A stretch of 64,000 nucleotides of DNA from Prinia subflava (lineage: Eukaryota; Chordata; Aves; Passeriformes; Cisticolidae): contig NC_086250.1 of NCBI RefSeq assembly GCF_021018805.1, positions 67,033,322-67,097,321 of the forward strand, read 5' to 3'. Shown one piece after another: positions 12,231 through 24,300 of this stretch. Both the position numbers and the translations under genes were made by a program. Under the pieces are notes generated by a model. The model had not been told where the DNA came from, searched no databases, and saw nothing but the letters and a program-made list of their open reading frames with translations. How positions within the stretch are numbered: the first letter of the stretch is position 1; the number at the start of each line of letters is the position of its first letter.

Positions 12231-14320
12231 GGCCCCCTGGCCCCACTGGTGAAGGTGGATGTGAACAAACCTTACTGTCACACACACCACTTCAGCTGTG
12301 GCTCATGGTGATGCCCTGCAGGAGCTGATAACTTGCCCAGGGACCCAGAGCATCCTTGGGATACAGCTGGGGGTCTCAGCCTGCACTCCCCAGATGGGGA
12401 GACTCTCTGCTGGCTCACAGTCATGGGTGCTGCTCAACAGCACCATACTCTTTCCCTTTCCTGCTCATCCTGCTGAGCTGGGCTCTGCTCTGACTCATGC
12501 AGTATCAGCACAATTCCCAATCCGTTCAGATCAGAGAGGCTTTGAGTGCTGCTGAACCAGAAAGGCCCCAGCTTGCTTTTCTGGTCCCAGACTGAATTAC
12601 TCTTTTGGACTTTAGGAGAAATGCCTTTTTTTTTGCTTGTAGACAGAGATAACACAGGGAAGCTCATGAAGCACTGTGGTGTAGCCTAGTTCAAGGCAAA
12701 GCTGAGCTTTGAGAGAATTGGGTGTTCTTGTGCTGCCATGGGTGTACCATCCATATTATCACATTGCATTAAATCTTGACCACCTGACCTGACAACTCCA
12801 AAATACCCAAAAGCTCCTCTCCCATTATGCTCCTCTTGAGGCTATGGACAATTCCCCTGACAATTTGGACAAGAATCTGTTCCACAGATGCACAGACCTG
12901 TAGGCCTCTCATCAGAGTCTGGCACAATGTTGTACAGCAGAAAAATCACAACAGCCTTGTCTTACTGGAGCCTGGAATTCCTGCTGCCATTTATTGAAAG
13001 TATTATTAAAGTCTTGTAAATACCAATAGCAAAACATATACAACCAGCAAGAAATGGATGAGCCTGTCAGCATTCTACAGTCTCTTTAGCTAAGGAAAAC
13101 TTACCTCTGCCTTCAGTATGTTATGATCAGATTCATTCACATTTGATAAGAACCTGAATTTGGCTGAGAACAGTTAATTGTATTTGAAATTAATATTACA
13201 CACTGTAGAGGGCACCTCGCCTCCCTGTTTTTACCCCATAATGAATAATAAGGAAAATAGTCTTAAGCTGCAATATCTACATGTCGAAAGGCCTGGAAGA
13301 GATAGAGAAGAAAAGGGATATGTGAGGTTGAATACCCTTACATGTGTCACTGTCTGGGAGCACTTCTGCTAGGGCTTGAAGGGCAGGAGTTCTGTCTGTT
13401 CCTGGGTTCATCCCAGCTTTGTACCCTGGGATGCCATGAACACCACCATGGACATTTGCCTTTGCACCTTCTCCTTCTCAGTGTAGCCTCCAGGAGCCTG
13501 GGCTGATCATCAAGGATATATGGGGTCAGAGATGTGCCCTGGTCTGAGCAGCCAATCACTTTGAGAGAGAACTGGTCTCTCTTTTTCATTTTGCAGGAGC
13601 ATCAGAGGCTGGCTTGGACCAGAAAGCAAAGTTTTAGATGGTGAAAGCTAATTGGGGTGAAACCTAATCATCATCCCGACAACACGTAGTGTTTTCAGGA
13701 ATTAACCAGATCCAGCTCAGTGGGTGAATCATGTCCCTGAGCATGTAGCTTTGGGGCCTAAGAGTTGGTGTTAAAGGGCATTAGAAATTTCCACCTGTAA
13801 CATGCCCCAACCGGCCTGACAATGATTTTTTTAACACTGAAAATCAAGTTCTGGTGGTGTAACAGGGTTTTTAATTTTCCTTTTGGACAGCAATTGGGTA
13901 CTGGCACGTGGAAGGTTACCCCCTGGGCTGAGGAGGGGGATTCCTTTTGTGTTTGTGTTAGGAAATGGGGTGGCCCCCAGGGGAGCTGACCTTTGGAGCA
14001 GTAATGGGCAGCTGTGCTCATCCGATGGCATTTCAAAAGGGTTTCACCTTGCACTGGTCTGATCTGGTCCTGTGGACTGAACACTGGTGTGTTTGTAGGT
14101 GTGAAGCTCGTTTTTTAGTTGGATTTTTCTCTGAAAGAGCTTCAGTCCTAGCATCACTTCGTGATGGCAAACAAAATGCATAAAGCAGGAGCAATCAGGG
14201 AATTTTCCACAAAGGCACTCTCTGATCTGAATTAAAATGATAATGGAAACGCATTCAGGGAGTATCTTTGGCTGACCAACTTTGCAGGAACATATTCCTT
14301 TTGTTCAGTGTGCTTTTCAT
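12231..14320. other. Non-coding, nothing recognised
   Basis: No repeat family, RNA gene or convincing exon is visible. CpG is sparse until about 14.38 kb, where it rises toward the island. This is probably the proximal upstream flank of the putative promoter. Confidence 0.5.
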
Positions 14321-14345
14321 TCTTTCTTTCTTTCTTTCTTTCTCT
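14321..14345. repeat. (TTTC)n microsatellite
   Basis: Five to six TTTC units end in TCTCTCCC. The tract lies just upstream of the CpG island and is homopyrimidine on the plus strand. Confidence 0.85.
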
Positions 14346-14701
14346 CCCTGAATTTCCGGCTGACAATTGACAGGAACTCCCTTTCAGCGTGGGTTTGGTC
14401 ACTCGCTGACAGTAAACGCGCCTAGCACAAAATGCTCCAACTGTTGGCGTTTCCCGAGCAGGGAAAACCTCCCGGGCTGAGAGGCTTGGAATGAGGATTA
14501 CACCCTTTTAAGTCATCACCGGGGAATCCACCATCTCCCACGGTGACGAAGTTTTCCCGGCGCTTCCCCGGCAGGCGGGGAGAGCGGCGGAGCGCGGCTC
14601 AGCCCGGACAAAGGCAGCGCCGAGCCCGCAGCTCCCGGGCAGCGCTGCCGCCCAGCGGGTCCCGGGGCCGGGCTGGGATCGCCCGTCCTGTGCTGAATGC
14701 A

Positions 14702-14709
14702 TTACGTAA
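14702..14709. promoter_or_regulatory. TTACGTAA D-box / bZIP site
   Basis: This is the perfect palindromic site for PAR-bZIP factors (DBP, TEF, HLF) and their antagonist NFIL3, and it is also bound by C/EBP dimers. Its location inside the CpG island, about 260 bp upstream of the putative start codon, makes a regulatory role plausible. Binding is inferred from the motif only. Confidence 0.4.
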
Positions 14710-14947
14710 GGCAGGGCTCGTCTGTCAGCCGCGATGGTACAAACATAGCTGCGGGCAGATGATGCACACAGAGCGAGAGGGGAGGGAGAGCGAGGAAGGG
14801 CTCTCCGGGAGCCGAGCTCCACGCGGCTGAGCATCGCAAGTTGGCGGGGCTCCCGTGGAGGTGTCGCTGGCGGTCCCTGACATGCTCCTGTTCGTGTGGG
14901 ATGCTTGAGACGGGCACGAGATACTAAGTTGGGGGACGAGGATTGGC

Positions 14948-14989
14948 ATGAGGATCGGACCAAAATGGAAGGGCTTCTGTCTCCGATGA
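14948..14989 (+). other. Upstream ORF overlapping the putative start
   Basis: An ATG at 14948 (G at -3, A at +4) opens 13 codons ending in TGA at 14987-14989. It lies in a different frame from the ATG at 14965 and overlaps its first codons. If the transcript begins upstream of 14948, ribosomes would meet this ATG first, which could lower translation of the downstream frame. This depends on the exon model being correct. Confidence 0.25.
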
Positions 14990-14997
14990 GAACGAAG
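14965..14997 (+). CDS. Putative first coding exon (11 codons), gene unknown
   Basis: The ATG at 14965 has an optimal start context (A at -3, G at +4). It is followed by ten further open codons giving MEGLLSPMRTK. The frame then meets AAG|GTAGGG, a good splice donor, at a codon boundary (phase 0). Without splicing the frame stops within a few codons, near 15020, so a short first coding exon with a long intron is the simplest reading. The exon sits at the 3' edge of the CpG island, where first exons usually lie. Many vertebrate developmental and neuronal genes have this layout. I do not recognise the peptide, and 11 residues are too few to name a family. The downstream exons are not identified in this window. 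Confidence 0.35.
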
Positions 14998-15093
14998 GTA
15001 GGGAAAGATGTTAATGTCTTTTGAAGCTCAATTTACCCGACGAGGGGAAGGGGAGTTGCGGGGCTAGCTCTCTGAATAGGGGGCTTGCCGGGC

Positions 15094-15143
15094 TTTTGTC
15101 TCTTTTCTTTTCTGTCTCTTTTTTTTTTTCTCTCCTTTTTTTC
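15094..15143. repeat. Homopyrimidine tract in putative first intron
   Basis: About 50 bases of T and C with a single G interruption follow the CpG island. On the minus strand it is a polypurine tract. It could adopt triplex structure, but it may simply be low-complexity sequence. Confidence 0.75.
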
Positions 15144-15964
15144 AAAACTATGCCCGTGAATGTAACTCGGCAGAGGAGCGACAGCAGTTGCCTCCAAGAG
15201 GGGAGTAAAGGATCACTCCTCCTCGCCAGAGATGACCTTTGTAAATGAGTTTGCCTTTTGGAGTAGACAGCCATATTTTTGTTGGAATTTCCAGTTGGAG
15301 GCTCTCATTGTGTCTGTGTGTCTGTGCGTGCTCCCCGGGGAGCCGGGCGGGGAAGGCGCACCTGGGGCGGATGGGGACACCGGGCTACCCCAGCGTGCTG
15401 GCCTCAGCAGCAAGGGGGGCACGGACAGGCAAAGTGGGGGATTTTTTTGCCCAAATACTCTGCCAGGGTGGGAGACCTTTGGTTGTGGACCCAGACCAGA
15501 AAGCTGTAACAGAGAGTGAATGTGCAGAGCTAAGGAATTGCTGCACTTGTCTGCTGCCTTCTCACACTCTCAACTCTCTTTCAAGGTTTGACAGTAATCC
15601 TCATTATTAAAGAAACTTGAATTCCAGCAGGGAAAAGACAGAGAAAAAACAGTGGTGGTTTAGTTTGTAAAATTTCTTCCCGTGCCATTATTTCTTTGTG
15701 GTCCTGGGGAATAGACGGAATCCTGATTGCATTTTATTTAGTCACTGCCTCTATCCCATGTGGTAACTGCCTTGGGTAAATCCTTCTGATTTCAGTCCAT
15801 CACCACATTCAATCCAACTCTGTTGTATTGTATCTCAAGACTGGAAGAATTGGAATTCAGTGGCAATTCTTGATGGCAACAGGGTGTCTTTGTATGTCTT
15901 AGATGCAAACAGTTTTGAAGGGGTAGTCAGACAAGAGTTGCTTTCTATAAATGGCAGACTTGAA
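15144..15964. other. Non-coding, edge of CpG island
   Basis: CpG content falls off, with a minor CpG patch near 15330-15400 (CCCCGGGGAGCCGGGCGGGG). That patch may be a shoulder of the island or a second weak start region. No coding exon is recognised. Confidence 0.45.
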
Positions 15965-16035
15965 AAAATTCTGAGAAATTGTCTGGTTCAGCCCCTGTGC
16001 TGAAGCAGATCAGCTAGTCTGGTCTCCTCAATTAC
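15965..16035 (-). repeat. Possible CR1 LINE fragment (weak)
   Basis: The plus-strand block 'TTGTCTGGTTCAGCCCCTGTGC' followed by 'AAGCAGATCAGCTAGTCTGGT' resembles the reverse complement of the CR1 segment 'ATC..CTGGTCCA.CCCC.TGCT.AAGCAGGGTCA.CTAGAG'. Only this short block matches and the ends are unclear. Confidence 0.35.
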
Positions 16036-19000
16036 ATCCCTGCCATCCACTATCCTAAATTAAAGGCTCTTCAATGATTTAAAGTCTTTTCAATATTAAA
16101 ACCAAGAAAAGTGATTTAAATAAAAATAATTTGCCAGCAAAGGTCTGCACTGCAATTCTCCAGGGGAGTAATTTTTTTTTCCACTTTAATTCAGTTTTTT
16201 TTTGTCTTGAACAGTAAGTTGATAATTTAAAAAGGAACCTGACAACTTCATATAGCTCTCCATTACCAAGAACAATGCTGTGGGCAGTTTTTAGAATGAA
16301 AGATTTATAAGGGATTATAGACCCAGCCATTGATATCTCTCATTACTAGGAATACATACATTAATGTTAGGCTTTGTAAGGCATTTCTCAGTATTATTTT
16401 TTAAAAATCAGATAATAGAGGAAACCTCTAACATCTGTCCAACATTTCCATCTCATTTCCATTATTAGAAAACGTAACTTTCATCAGCTTTAGGTGATGT
16501 TTCCATTCTGCTCCTCTAACCAGGCTTGAAACGACTGCTGGAGGCAGTGTCTCCCAGGACTGGTGTGCTCTCAGGCTGATGTGTGGATTACAGTCAGGCG
16601 TGTGTAGTATCAGCACCTGCAGCATGTGTGAAGCTATAAAAATGACAGAGTAGAGTAAGGGAAGTGGTCCAGGACTGGGTATTCTGTTTGTTCATCTGAC
16701 CTGCTTCATAGCTGGGATGTAAATCCTAATAACACCATCCATAAAGTGTAATCTCAATTGCCACTATCAGGTTATTTATTGATCCTGTAGAAGAGTATGC
16801 TTGGGAATATAGACACGATCCTTTGAATCACAACCTGCCTTAATATTAAAGAAAGGGAGAGATTCTGACCTCCTTTGTGTATGGGAAAATCTTCTCAAGC
16901 CAAAGAAATGTGGTTTTAAATCAGCTGCAATGATGTCAGATCAACGGGATTCTCTGGAAGATCCAGATCCTGACGTTGGTGTTACGTTGCTGTTAATCTG
17001 GGGTAGCTCCATGGCAGCTGATGGAGATATTCAAATAGACTCTGTGAAATAAAGGTCAGGATTTGGCCCTTACATCTTTACCTTTCAGAGAAATAACAAT
17101 GTATAGATCCCTTGAATAGATTTGAAAACTAATCTCATTTCCAAGAAGCTTCATGGCTGGCAGTGGCTCCCTCCCTGCTCCCTGCCAGAAAATCAAGTGT
17201 AAAATCTATTAACTCCCCAAATACAACGTTAATATGTGATGAATACACAGAAAAAACTTGACAACAGCGAGGCTGCCAATGTGTGGAGACCCCTGCCTGT
17301 CACACTCCCTGCTACTGCCTCGTTTTCCTCCTCTATTCCCCCGTCTGTCTGATCCCATCTGTTGTCACTTGCTTTACACTAAGGCTCAAACTGTTGGAGG
17401 CTAGTTAGAAGTTTTTTTGTCCTTTGGTTTGCACAGTGACATGAAGGACAGTGGGCTTCTTGTCATTTCTGCCAGAGCTGCCTGGAAAGAGTCTGGAGCT
17501 TCTTGGGAGCTCCAAGACTTGAACCTGTGTGAAAACATCTTCCTGCCACAGTGAAATGCAAATCAAGACTCTGTTTTATCCTTAGAATCCCAAGCAGCTC
17601 TATTTAGGCTGTTCAAATCTAGACAGAAAACTAAAGCCAAACAATCTTCTCTGTTTCCGTGGGTAAGCAGGAGTAAGGGGTGACTCTGCAGGTACTTCTC
17701 ACTGTCACCAGCAGGTGAAGACAGCCTACACCTGCCTCTCACAGCCAAATGCAAGGGTCCTGGAATTAAAATGAGGTCTAAATCCCTGTAGCTATGCTTG
17801 GGTGAATCTCATGGTTGTATTTGAAAATAAGATTGCTGTCAGCTCTTTGGTCCCTATTGTTCACAGAGGTTGTCACTCCATTTCAGAGCTGACAGAGGGA
17901 CAGGTGGGCACATCTTGACTAAAAAAGTCCAGTTTATTGGGAATATACAAGAGCATATTTCATAGAGTACTTGTTTCTCATTCCACAAGGAATAACCCCT
18001 TTGGTTGCTGGGTGATCATACAGTGGGTACTTTAGAAACTCTTTAAAATATTTGGTAAATTGGGTATTACATTACACGGTGTAATGGACTCCACTGCAGC
18101 AAGCCATGGGTGATTAAAACATTTCTGATTTTGTATAACCAGGGTGCACAGATGCAGGAATTCCAGGGAAAGGGATACATGGTAAAGTGGGCTGATACAT
18201 CAAAATTGAAGCAGATAAATAGAACGCACTGAACAGGAAAGTTACCGCAATTTTTGTGTTGATGATTAAATTTCACTTGATTAGAGGTAATGGGTGGGTT
18301 GTAAATATTTGATAAGTTAATAGAGGTACTTAGAAGTATTACCAGAACCAGTTAAATTCTGTAGCCTAGGATGTCTGAGCTCCTGTTTTCAGAGGAAATG
18401 AATGTACACAATAGCAATGTCCCCATGCCACCTTAAGAGCCTGTGAAGTTGATTGAGTACCACGAAGTGAAAAGAATGAAGAAATGCATAAATATTACAC
18501 TCCTTTTGTTAGCCTCCATTTTAATTTGTTTTATAATCCTCAACACATGCACAATTTGCCTTAACCCTCAGTGCATCGCCTTCAGCAAATTACACTGGCA
18601 TAAGAATTTCAGTAATTTCAGTTTCTCTGCTGCTGACACTTGCCAGTGCACGCTACTGAATTTGCAATGAGCACCTGGCTCGAACCACGCAGAACTGGCT
18701 ACTGCTCTATTTTCCTTTCAGAAGCCTGTGTTTGGTGCTTTTTTGTTTATCAAAGCACTGCTTCTCTTTCAGAGCAGCTGAAAGAACTTTTTGAATGAAC
18801 TTTTCGTCTGTTCAGAAACACACGCGGAGGGTAAATGGAGATTAATTACTGTCGAATTTACTAAGCTTTGCATCCAAAGATAATGAATTTTGAGTGTTCC
18901 TGTGTACAGCAAATTCAGCAAGGGAACTCAGTAAATAAAGTGTGTAGTATTTAGATAGTGCTCTTTAAGCATTAATGGGGCTGTTTCTTGTTTATTGAAT

Positions 19001-21269
19001 CTTATTAACTTTATCTGTTTATTGTAGATTTCAGGGATTAGCAAACTCCCGTGGTGTTACTGTTGGTTTGTTAAACCCTGTTTGTTGGCTCTGCTTTCAA
19101 AGCCACTTAGTTTTTGACCACTGGATCTCTCACAAAGAATGGTTAAGTTGTCCTTGTGCCTTACTAAAAGAAGTTCACAGTGGCTCGAAGCACAGAAACT
19201 TTGGGAAGTACACTATACTCTGAGAATCCTAAATAGCAAAGGCTGTGACAGCTGGCCTTTGACATTGTTGGGGAGGAAATCAGGAGGGGAAATTAACCCT
19301 GGGAAAGCTAAGTCTGGAGTCTGGATTACACCTGTGGATTGCTGTAGTCTTTCACCCTTCTTGGATGGCACTGAAAAGAAGTTTATATAAGCAGGTTTTT
19401 TGTGCAGCTGCATGCAGCAAAACATTTGAACAGATCGTAAACTTTAATCTTGCAAGCTATCCTGCAGAAGTTCAGGTTAGGATCCTGCACTGTCTGGACA
19501 GCTATGCATATTAAAATCACTTTACTGCATTCTTGTAGAAGCCAAGAGGCAGAATAATTCCTTTGCATATGTTGTGAAACCAGTCCTGGTGTTTTTAAGA
19601 GTCCCAAAAGACAAAAGTTACCCCCATCCCTCCAAAATGCTCCTATGCTGTCTAAGATCCCCGTCTGGATACAACAAGAGTGTTTTCCACTCTTATTTTG
19701 AGTATCCCACCATGATAGGCACACACTGGTGCTCATGACACAGAGTGAGATTTCCAAAGCCATTTATTTTTGGGGCTTCTGATCTCCCAGATGGAGTAAC
19801 CTCACCTGGGCAGTGAGCACACAAACACAACATTTCAGTTCCTGTGCAATCACCCACAGGCACACAAAGCTTGTAGCACAAACTGGGAAGTGCTGGTGTT
19901 CTCTCTGCAGCCCTTCCACAGGGCCCTGCACAGGCTGTCGAGCAGCTGAAGGGGTACATCCTTCCCTGCCTTATTAGCAGTTTGACACAGAGGTTAATGA
20001 GGTCATATGTAATTCTCTGAGCTTGTAGATAGTTAAAAAAGGCAATTCAAGAAATAATGAAGTCCTGTGTCTGCTACTGTTAATCATAATTTCATAAATA
20101 CCTGGGAGAGAGGATATAGGGGCATAACTCAGAGCAGAGTTTAGCTTTGGAACAACTGTACCATAACATTATGCCTCTGGAAAAGCAGAGCAGTTTCTGT
20201 TCTGTAACATTTCCTAACCCCATTCAGATTTATAGACAATATATCACTGAACATAAAACCGAAAGGTTATTTTTCCTCCCCGGCTGTGCTTTGCAGCAGA
20301 GCAGTGAGCTCCATGCCTGACTGGGCCCTGCACTGGTGCCCAGGCTCAGCAGGGTGGGTTATTTACTGTCCAGGGAGAGTAAATCTATCTGTGTGTCCTG
20401 GGCAAGAGCTGGACACTGCACTGCTGACAGGAATTGCATTGCAGAGCACCAGGAGCTCAAAATCCAGCACAGGGACTTGATGCTTAGTGCTGGATCATGA
20501 GGACACATTCCCTGTCCCCAAGTGCTCCCTACTGAGGGCTGGGAGGAAATAGGAGCATTTTGCCTCAGTTTTTAAGGAGGAAGATTGTGGTTCAGATTCT
20601 GGTGTTTCATGCATGACCCAAAGCCTGGGGGGTGCTGTCCATTCTCAGCATCCTCAGGAGCACAACTGAGTCCAGGCTACAACATCCTAAGACCTACCCT
20701 TGGCTGCACACCAGGCTGAGTGGGTTCAGCTCTTCTGAGCTCTCCTGTGACTGTCAGACAGCCCCTGAGATGAACCAGGACAGTCACAATGCTGGGATTG
20801 CTTTGCCTTTCACAGACAGTTTGATCCCCTCTCTGCCATCACCAGCTCAGCATGAGGAGCACATCACTGGGAGGTGCAGTTAGGCTTGGCACGCTGTTGT
20901 GTTGGAGCCTGGAATGATCACAGCCTGCCTTGGTGACCAAAGCTGTCACCCTGTGTATCAAATACCACTGAATCCTTTCAGGGGATGGAGATAGGAACTG
21001 CTCCCACGTGCCCTGCTCACCTCCCAGTGCCCAGACACCATGTCCCAGCTCAAGCCATCCTGCACCCTGGCCTCAGTTGTCCATGTCTTGCTCAGCCTGT
21101 GCAAACCCAGGCTGTAGCAGAGGAGCCCAGCAAGGCTTTACATTCCCTAATCCTTCATGTGGCTGAGGTTGCTGAAAGTGCCCAAAGACCTTCTCTAGGC
21201 TTCCATGGGACCTCACAGAAAAGCACACTGGGGGGCTATGCAAAGACCATAGAGGTACCAAAATGAAAC
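16036..21269. other. Non-coding; possible conserved block at 18.45-19.08 kb
   Basis: No gene is recognised. The part from about 18450 to 19080 contains many homeodomain-type ATTA/TAAT cores and has no repeats or microsatellites. By its texture it resembles conserved non-coding elements of developmental loci, but conservation cannot be judged from one sequence. The rest is ordinary intergenic or intronic sequence with short chance open frames. Confidence 0.45.
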
Positions 21270-21323
21270 TAATTAATAATAGCAATCCTGACAATAACAA
21301 CAACATAATAATTAATAATAATG
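21270..21323. repeat. AT-rich imperfect (AAT/AAC)n tract
   Basis: Interrupted AAT and AAC repeats extend over about 54 bases. The imperfections suggest an old microsatellite. Confidence 0.7.
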
Positions 21324-24300
21324 TTTAAAATGCGGTATAGCAAGGCACGGACTGGAGGGAAGAAAGCTGATGATGATGGCACTAAGAGTATAAAGCTTGC
21401 TAGCTCAGTATGTGGGTCACAGGCATTTTTAGGAAGTGCAGAGAAAATACACTGGTGAGCACTCATTTCCCCAGTCATTTCATTAAGTATTTTACTTAAT
21501 GGCAGCTGTTGTCGAGGCAATTTGCCACCCTTTTCAAAAGCAGAACTCAGACAGAGACACCCACTCTTTAGCTGTGAATCACGGGTTGTATTCCCTGGGG
21601 AAGGTCACAAAACCTTAACTGCTGCAAATATGGGAAAGCTGAAAAAATCAGAAAGATATAAGTGAGATGATTATGAAGCAAAAAATGATGGTTGCCCCAA
21701 AATGCCAGCCTGGTAGTTATCTGTGGAGGAAAACAGCTCTTCTGGATGTCTGCCTGGTATATTAGGTCATTCTGAAGGCAGTGTTGGTAGGGACTGCATT
21801 CGTTTAATATTTGGGACTATATGGAAGGAAATAAAGCACTTGCATGATGCATATTTCATATAAAAAAGTCTGATCCTTAACAAGTGCATACCAGCATAGC
21901 TCTAAGCACCCCAGCATGGACTCCAGTAATGGTCAGCTATTTCTTATACTCATTTTACTGGATTTAAATAAATGTAAAATATGTCTGCAGCTGGGCGTGT
22001 GGGCTTTCTTCCTGAGAACACACACCTAATGTACCTTAGCTTCCCCTGCGTGCCTCCTTTATCTCATCCCAATATAAACCCCAGCAAACCTGTGAGACCA
22101 AAACTCTGGCCACATTTGGAATTCAAGACAAAAATCTCAAGCCCTTCAGGTTGCTCCAGTTCAGAGGAGACCAGACAAGAGATGCAGGTGTCTTTTTGAT
22201 GGGATTTATAAACATATTACAATGTCAATAAACATACAAAGTCCTGTTTCCCTGACCACAGCAGATATCAAACAAATGAGAGAGCAGTTTCCCTCTTTGG
22301 GGTGGCTTCTTTCATGCAACATTCATCCACACCTGTGTTTCCTTGGTGTCTTGGTCCTTGGCTTGGTTATCCTATGAGGGAGGGAGTTCCCCCTCCTCAT
22401 ACAGTCACAGTACACAGCAGACCAGTTGAGGAACTCATTCCTTCTTCTCTTCAAGCTCCAAGTCCCCATTCTGGTGATTTGTTTGGGTTTTTTTAGGGAA
22501 AGCCCTTGTTCTTTTTGTGCAGGAGCTCAGCTGTTGTGGCAGTGCTGTGTTGCAGCTTCCCAGCACCCAACATCTCCTCATGTTCAGAACAGGAAAATCT
22601 CCCCCAATGCAGCTGTCCTGAGGCAGAGCCATTGATCTGGGTCCCACATGACAGGCTGAACAGCTATTTAAGGCTGATTTGATAGTAAATGCAGTATAAA
22701 TATCAGCAGTAAAAATACACCACCACCACCCCCTTTTTTTTATTTTCCCTGCAAAATCTTGTTGCATGGCTCTCCCATGCAGCAAACACCAGAGGAAAGT
22801 GGTGGCTCTCAGGACATGCCATGGGGTCCCCTGGGCCACAGCCCTGATGAGGCACAGCCCAAAGCAGCAGCCAAACCCATTCCAGTCTCTCTGAAAACAG
22901 GCAGATATCATCACTCTTCTGCTCTTGGTGGCACAAACATTTGCAAAGCTTGGCTATGCTGAAGGAACATTAAAGGTAGAAGACATCTCCCAGGTAGACA
23001 GCACCCAAACCACTTGGGGCTTTGAAGACAGGAGGTCAAAAAAAAAATATATCAGGTCAGTTATCAGCCAGTCCTGTCTTCCCTTCCTCCCCTCCCTCTG
23101 GCTCAGAGCTGCAGGAGCTCAGGTCCTTTGATGTAAACCTGTCAGACACTTTGGTCTCTTCTCTTCTCTGCCCTGCCCTATTCTTCCACACACACATTTG
23201 TGTGAGATTTTAATTATAGGCATGATCATATTGGTAAGAAAACCCTTCCTTAATTACACGGTCAATTAATTCTAGTAGCTTGGGAATTGAAATACAAAGT
23301 TAGGTGAAACCCTTACTGCTTCATCTAAAGTTGAATCTCTCCATGGCCAGGTTCTGAATAATACTGTGGAAGTAATTTTTCTTTAGAAAAATGGTTTCAT
23401 TTAGAAAATATTAAATTGTTTTGGATAGAGGAAGTTAGAGTATTATCTGGTACCACTGATATTCTTTTCTAAAAAGACTAATTACTTATAAGACTAATCT
23501 TTTCAGCAAATATTCCATGATCAGGTCAAAGAATTATATGGCACAAATAAGGCAGTATTTAGCCTCATTGGCACACCCCCTCCCCTAAGGTATTGTGGTC
23601 TTTAGAGAGAGATCAGGTGGGATGAGAGATTAAATGTGTCTTCATAATATCAGCTGCCTCTCCATGGCACCAGGGCCTCCATGCTCACACCCTCACTGGT
23701 ATTTGGGTGGCACTTCTGCTGCTGATGGCACCCTGGTAGGGATATCTGAGAAACATCTAGGCTGGAACCTGCTCACCTGAGCTTTAAGCCAGGATCTGTT
23801 CTTGTCTCTGTTAAGCTGGTGACTCCCAACATGTGAGACAGGAAGCCTGTGTTGCATCCCTGGGATCCCTGCTGATCCCCACAGCAGGGTGGAAAATAAG
23901 GCACAACTGGAAGAGAAACAATCTGAGCTGGAATAAGCAGTCTGGAGGGAGGGGAGGATGTGGACAGAGGATTAGGGCTGAGGAAAGGAGTTTGAGAAGA
24001 GGCAACCAGGACTCAAGAGGTGAATTCTGGAGGCAGGGGTAGAGGGGCAGAGATGAGGTGGAGCACTTGTGCCATGGCATGGAAACCCCCTTCAGCCCAA
24101 ACCCCGAGTCCCAGCTGGATGTGGGTGGTAAAATGCACACCTGTAAAGCTGCTTTTTAAAGAGGGAACACCATCAAGATGCAAAGTTGGGAAATACTGGA
24201 GCAAGGAACATCCCTGCAGCCCTATCCCATCTAACAATCAGTCCCACAAGTGTTTTTTCCATGGGTTTCTTCTTGTCTCCTGCATAAGATGGACAGTGCT

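Larger units (their letters stand above)
14400..15070. promoter_or_regulatory. CpG island, probable promoter
   Basis: By hand count, about 45 CpG dinucleotides fall between 14521 and 15000, and GC content is far above the rest of the window. Such islands in vertebrates normally mark transcription start regions. It contains GC-box-like sequence (GCTGCCGCCCAGCGG at about 14644), several CCCGGG/CCGG sites, and a TTACGTAA element. There is no convincing TATA box, which is typical of CpG-island promoters with dispersed starts. The splice donor at 14997 argues for transcription to the right. Bidirectional activity cannot be excluded. Confidence 0.8.

Noticed and set aside
14508..14963. 151-codon minus-strand frame across the CpG island
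   Set aside because: GC-rich sequence lacks stop codons by composition. The residues are proline/arginine/alanine-rich without a known pattern.
22435..22914. 159-codon open frame on the minus strand
   Set aside because: The composition looks like translated non-coding DNA and nothing resembles a known family.
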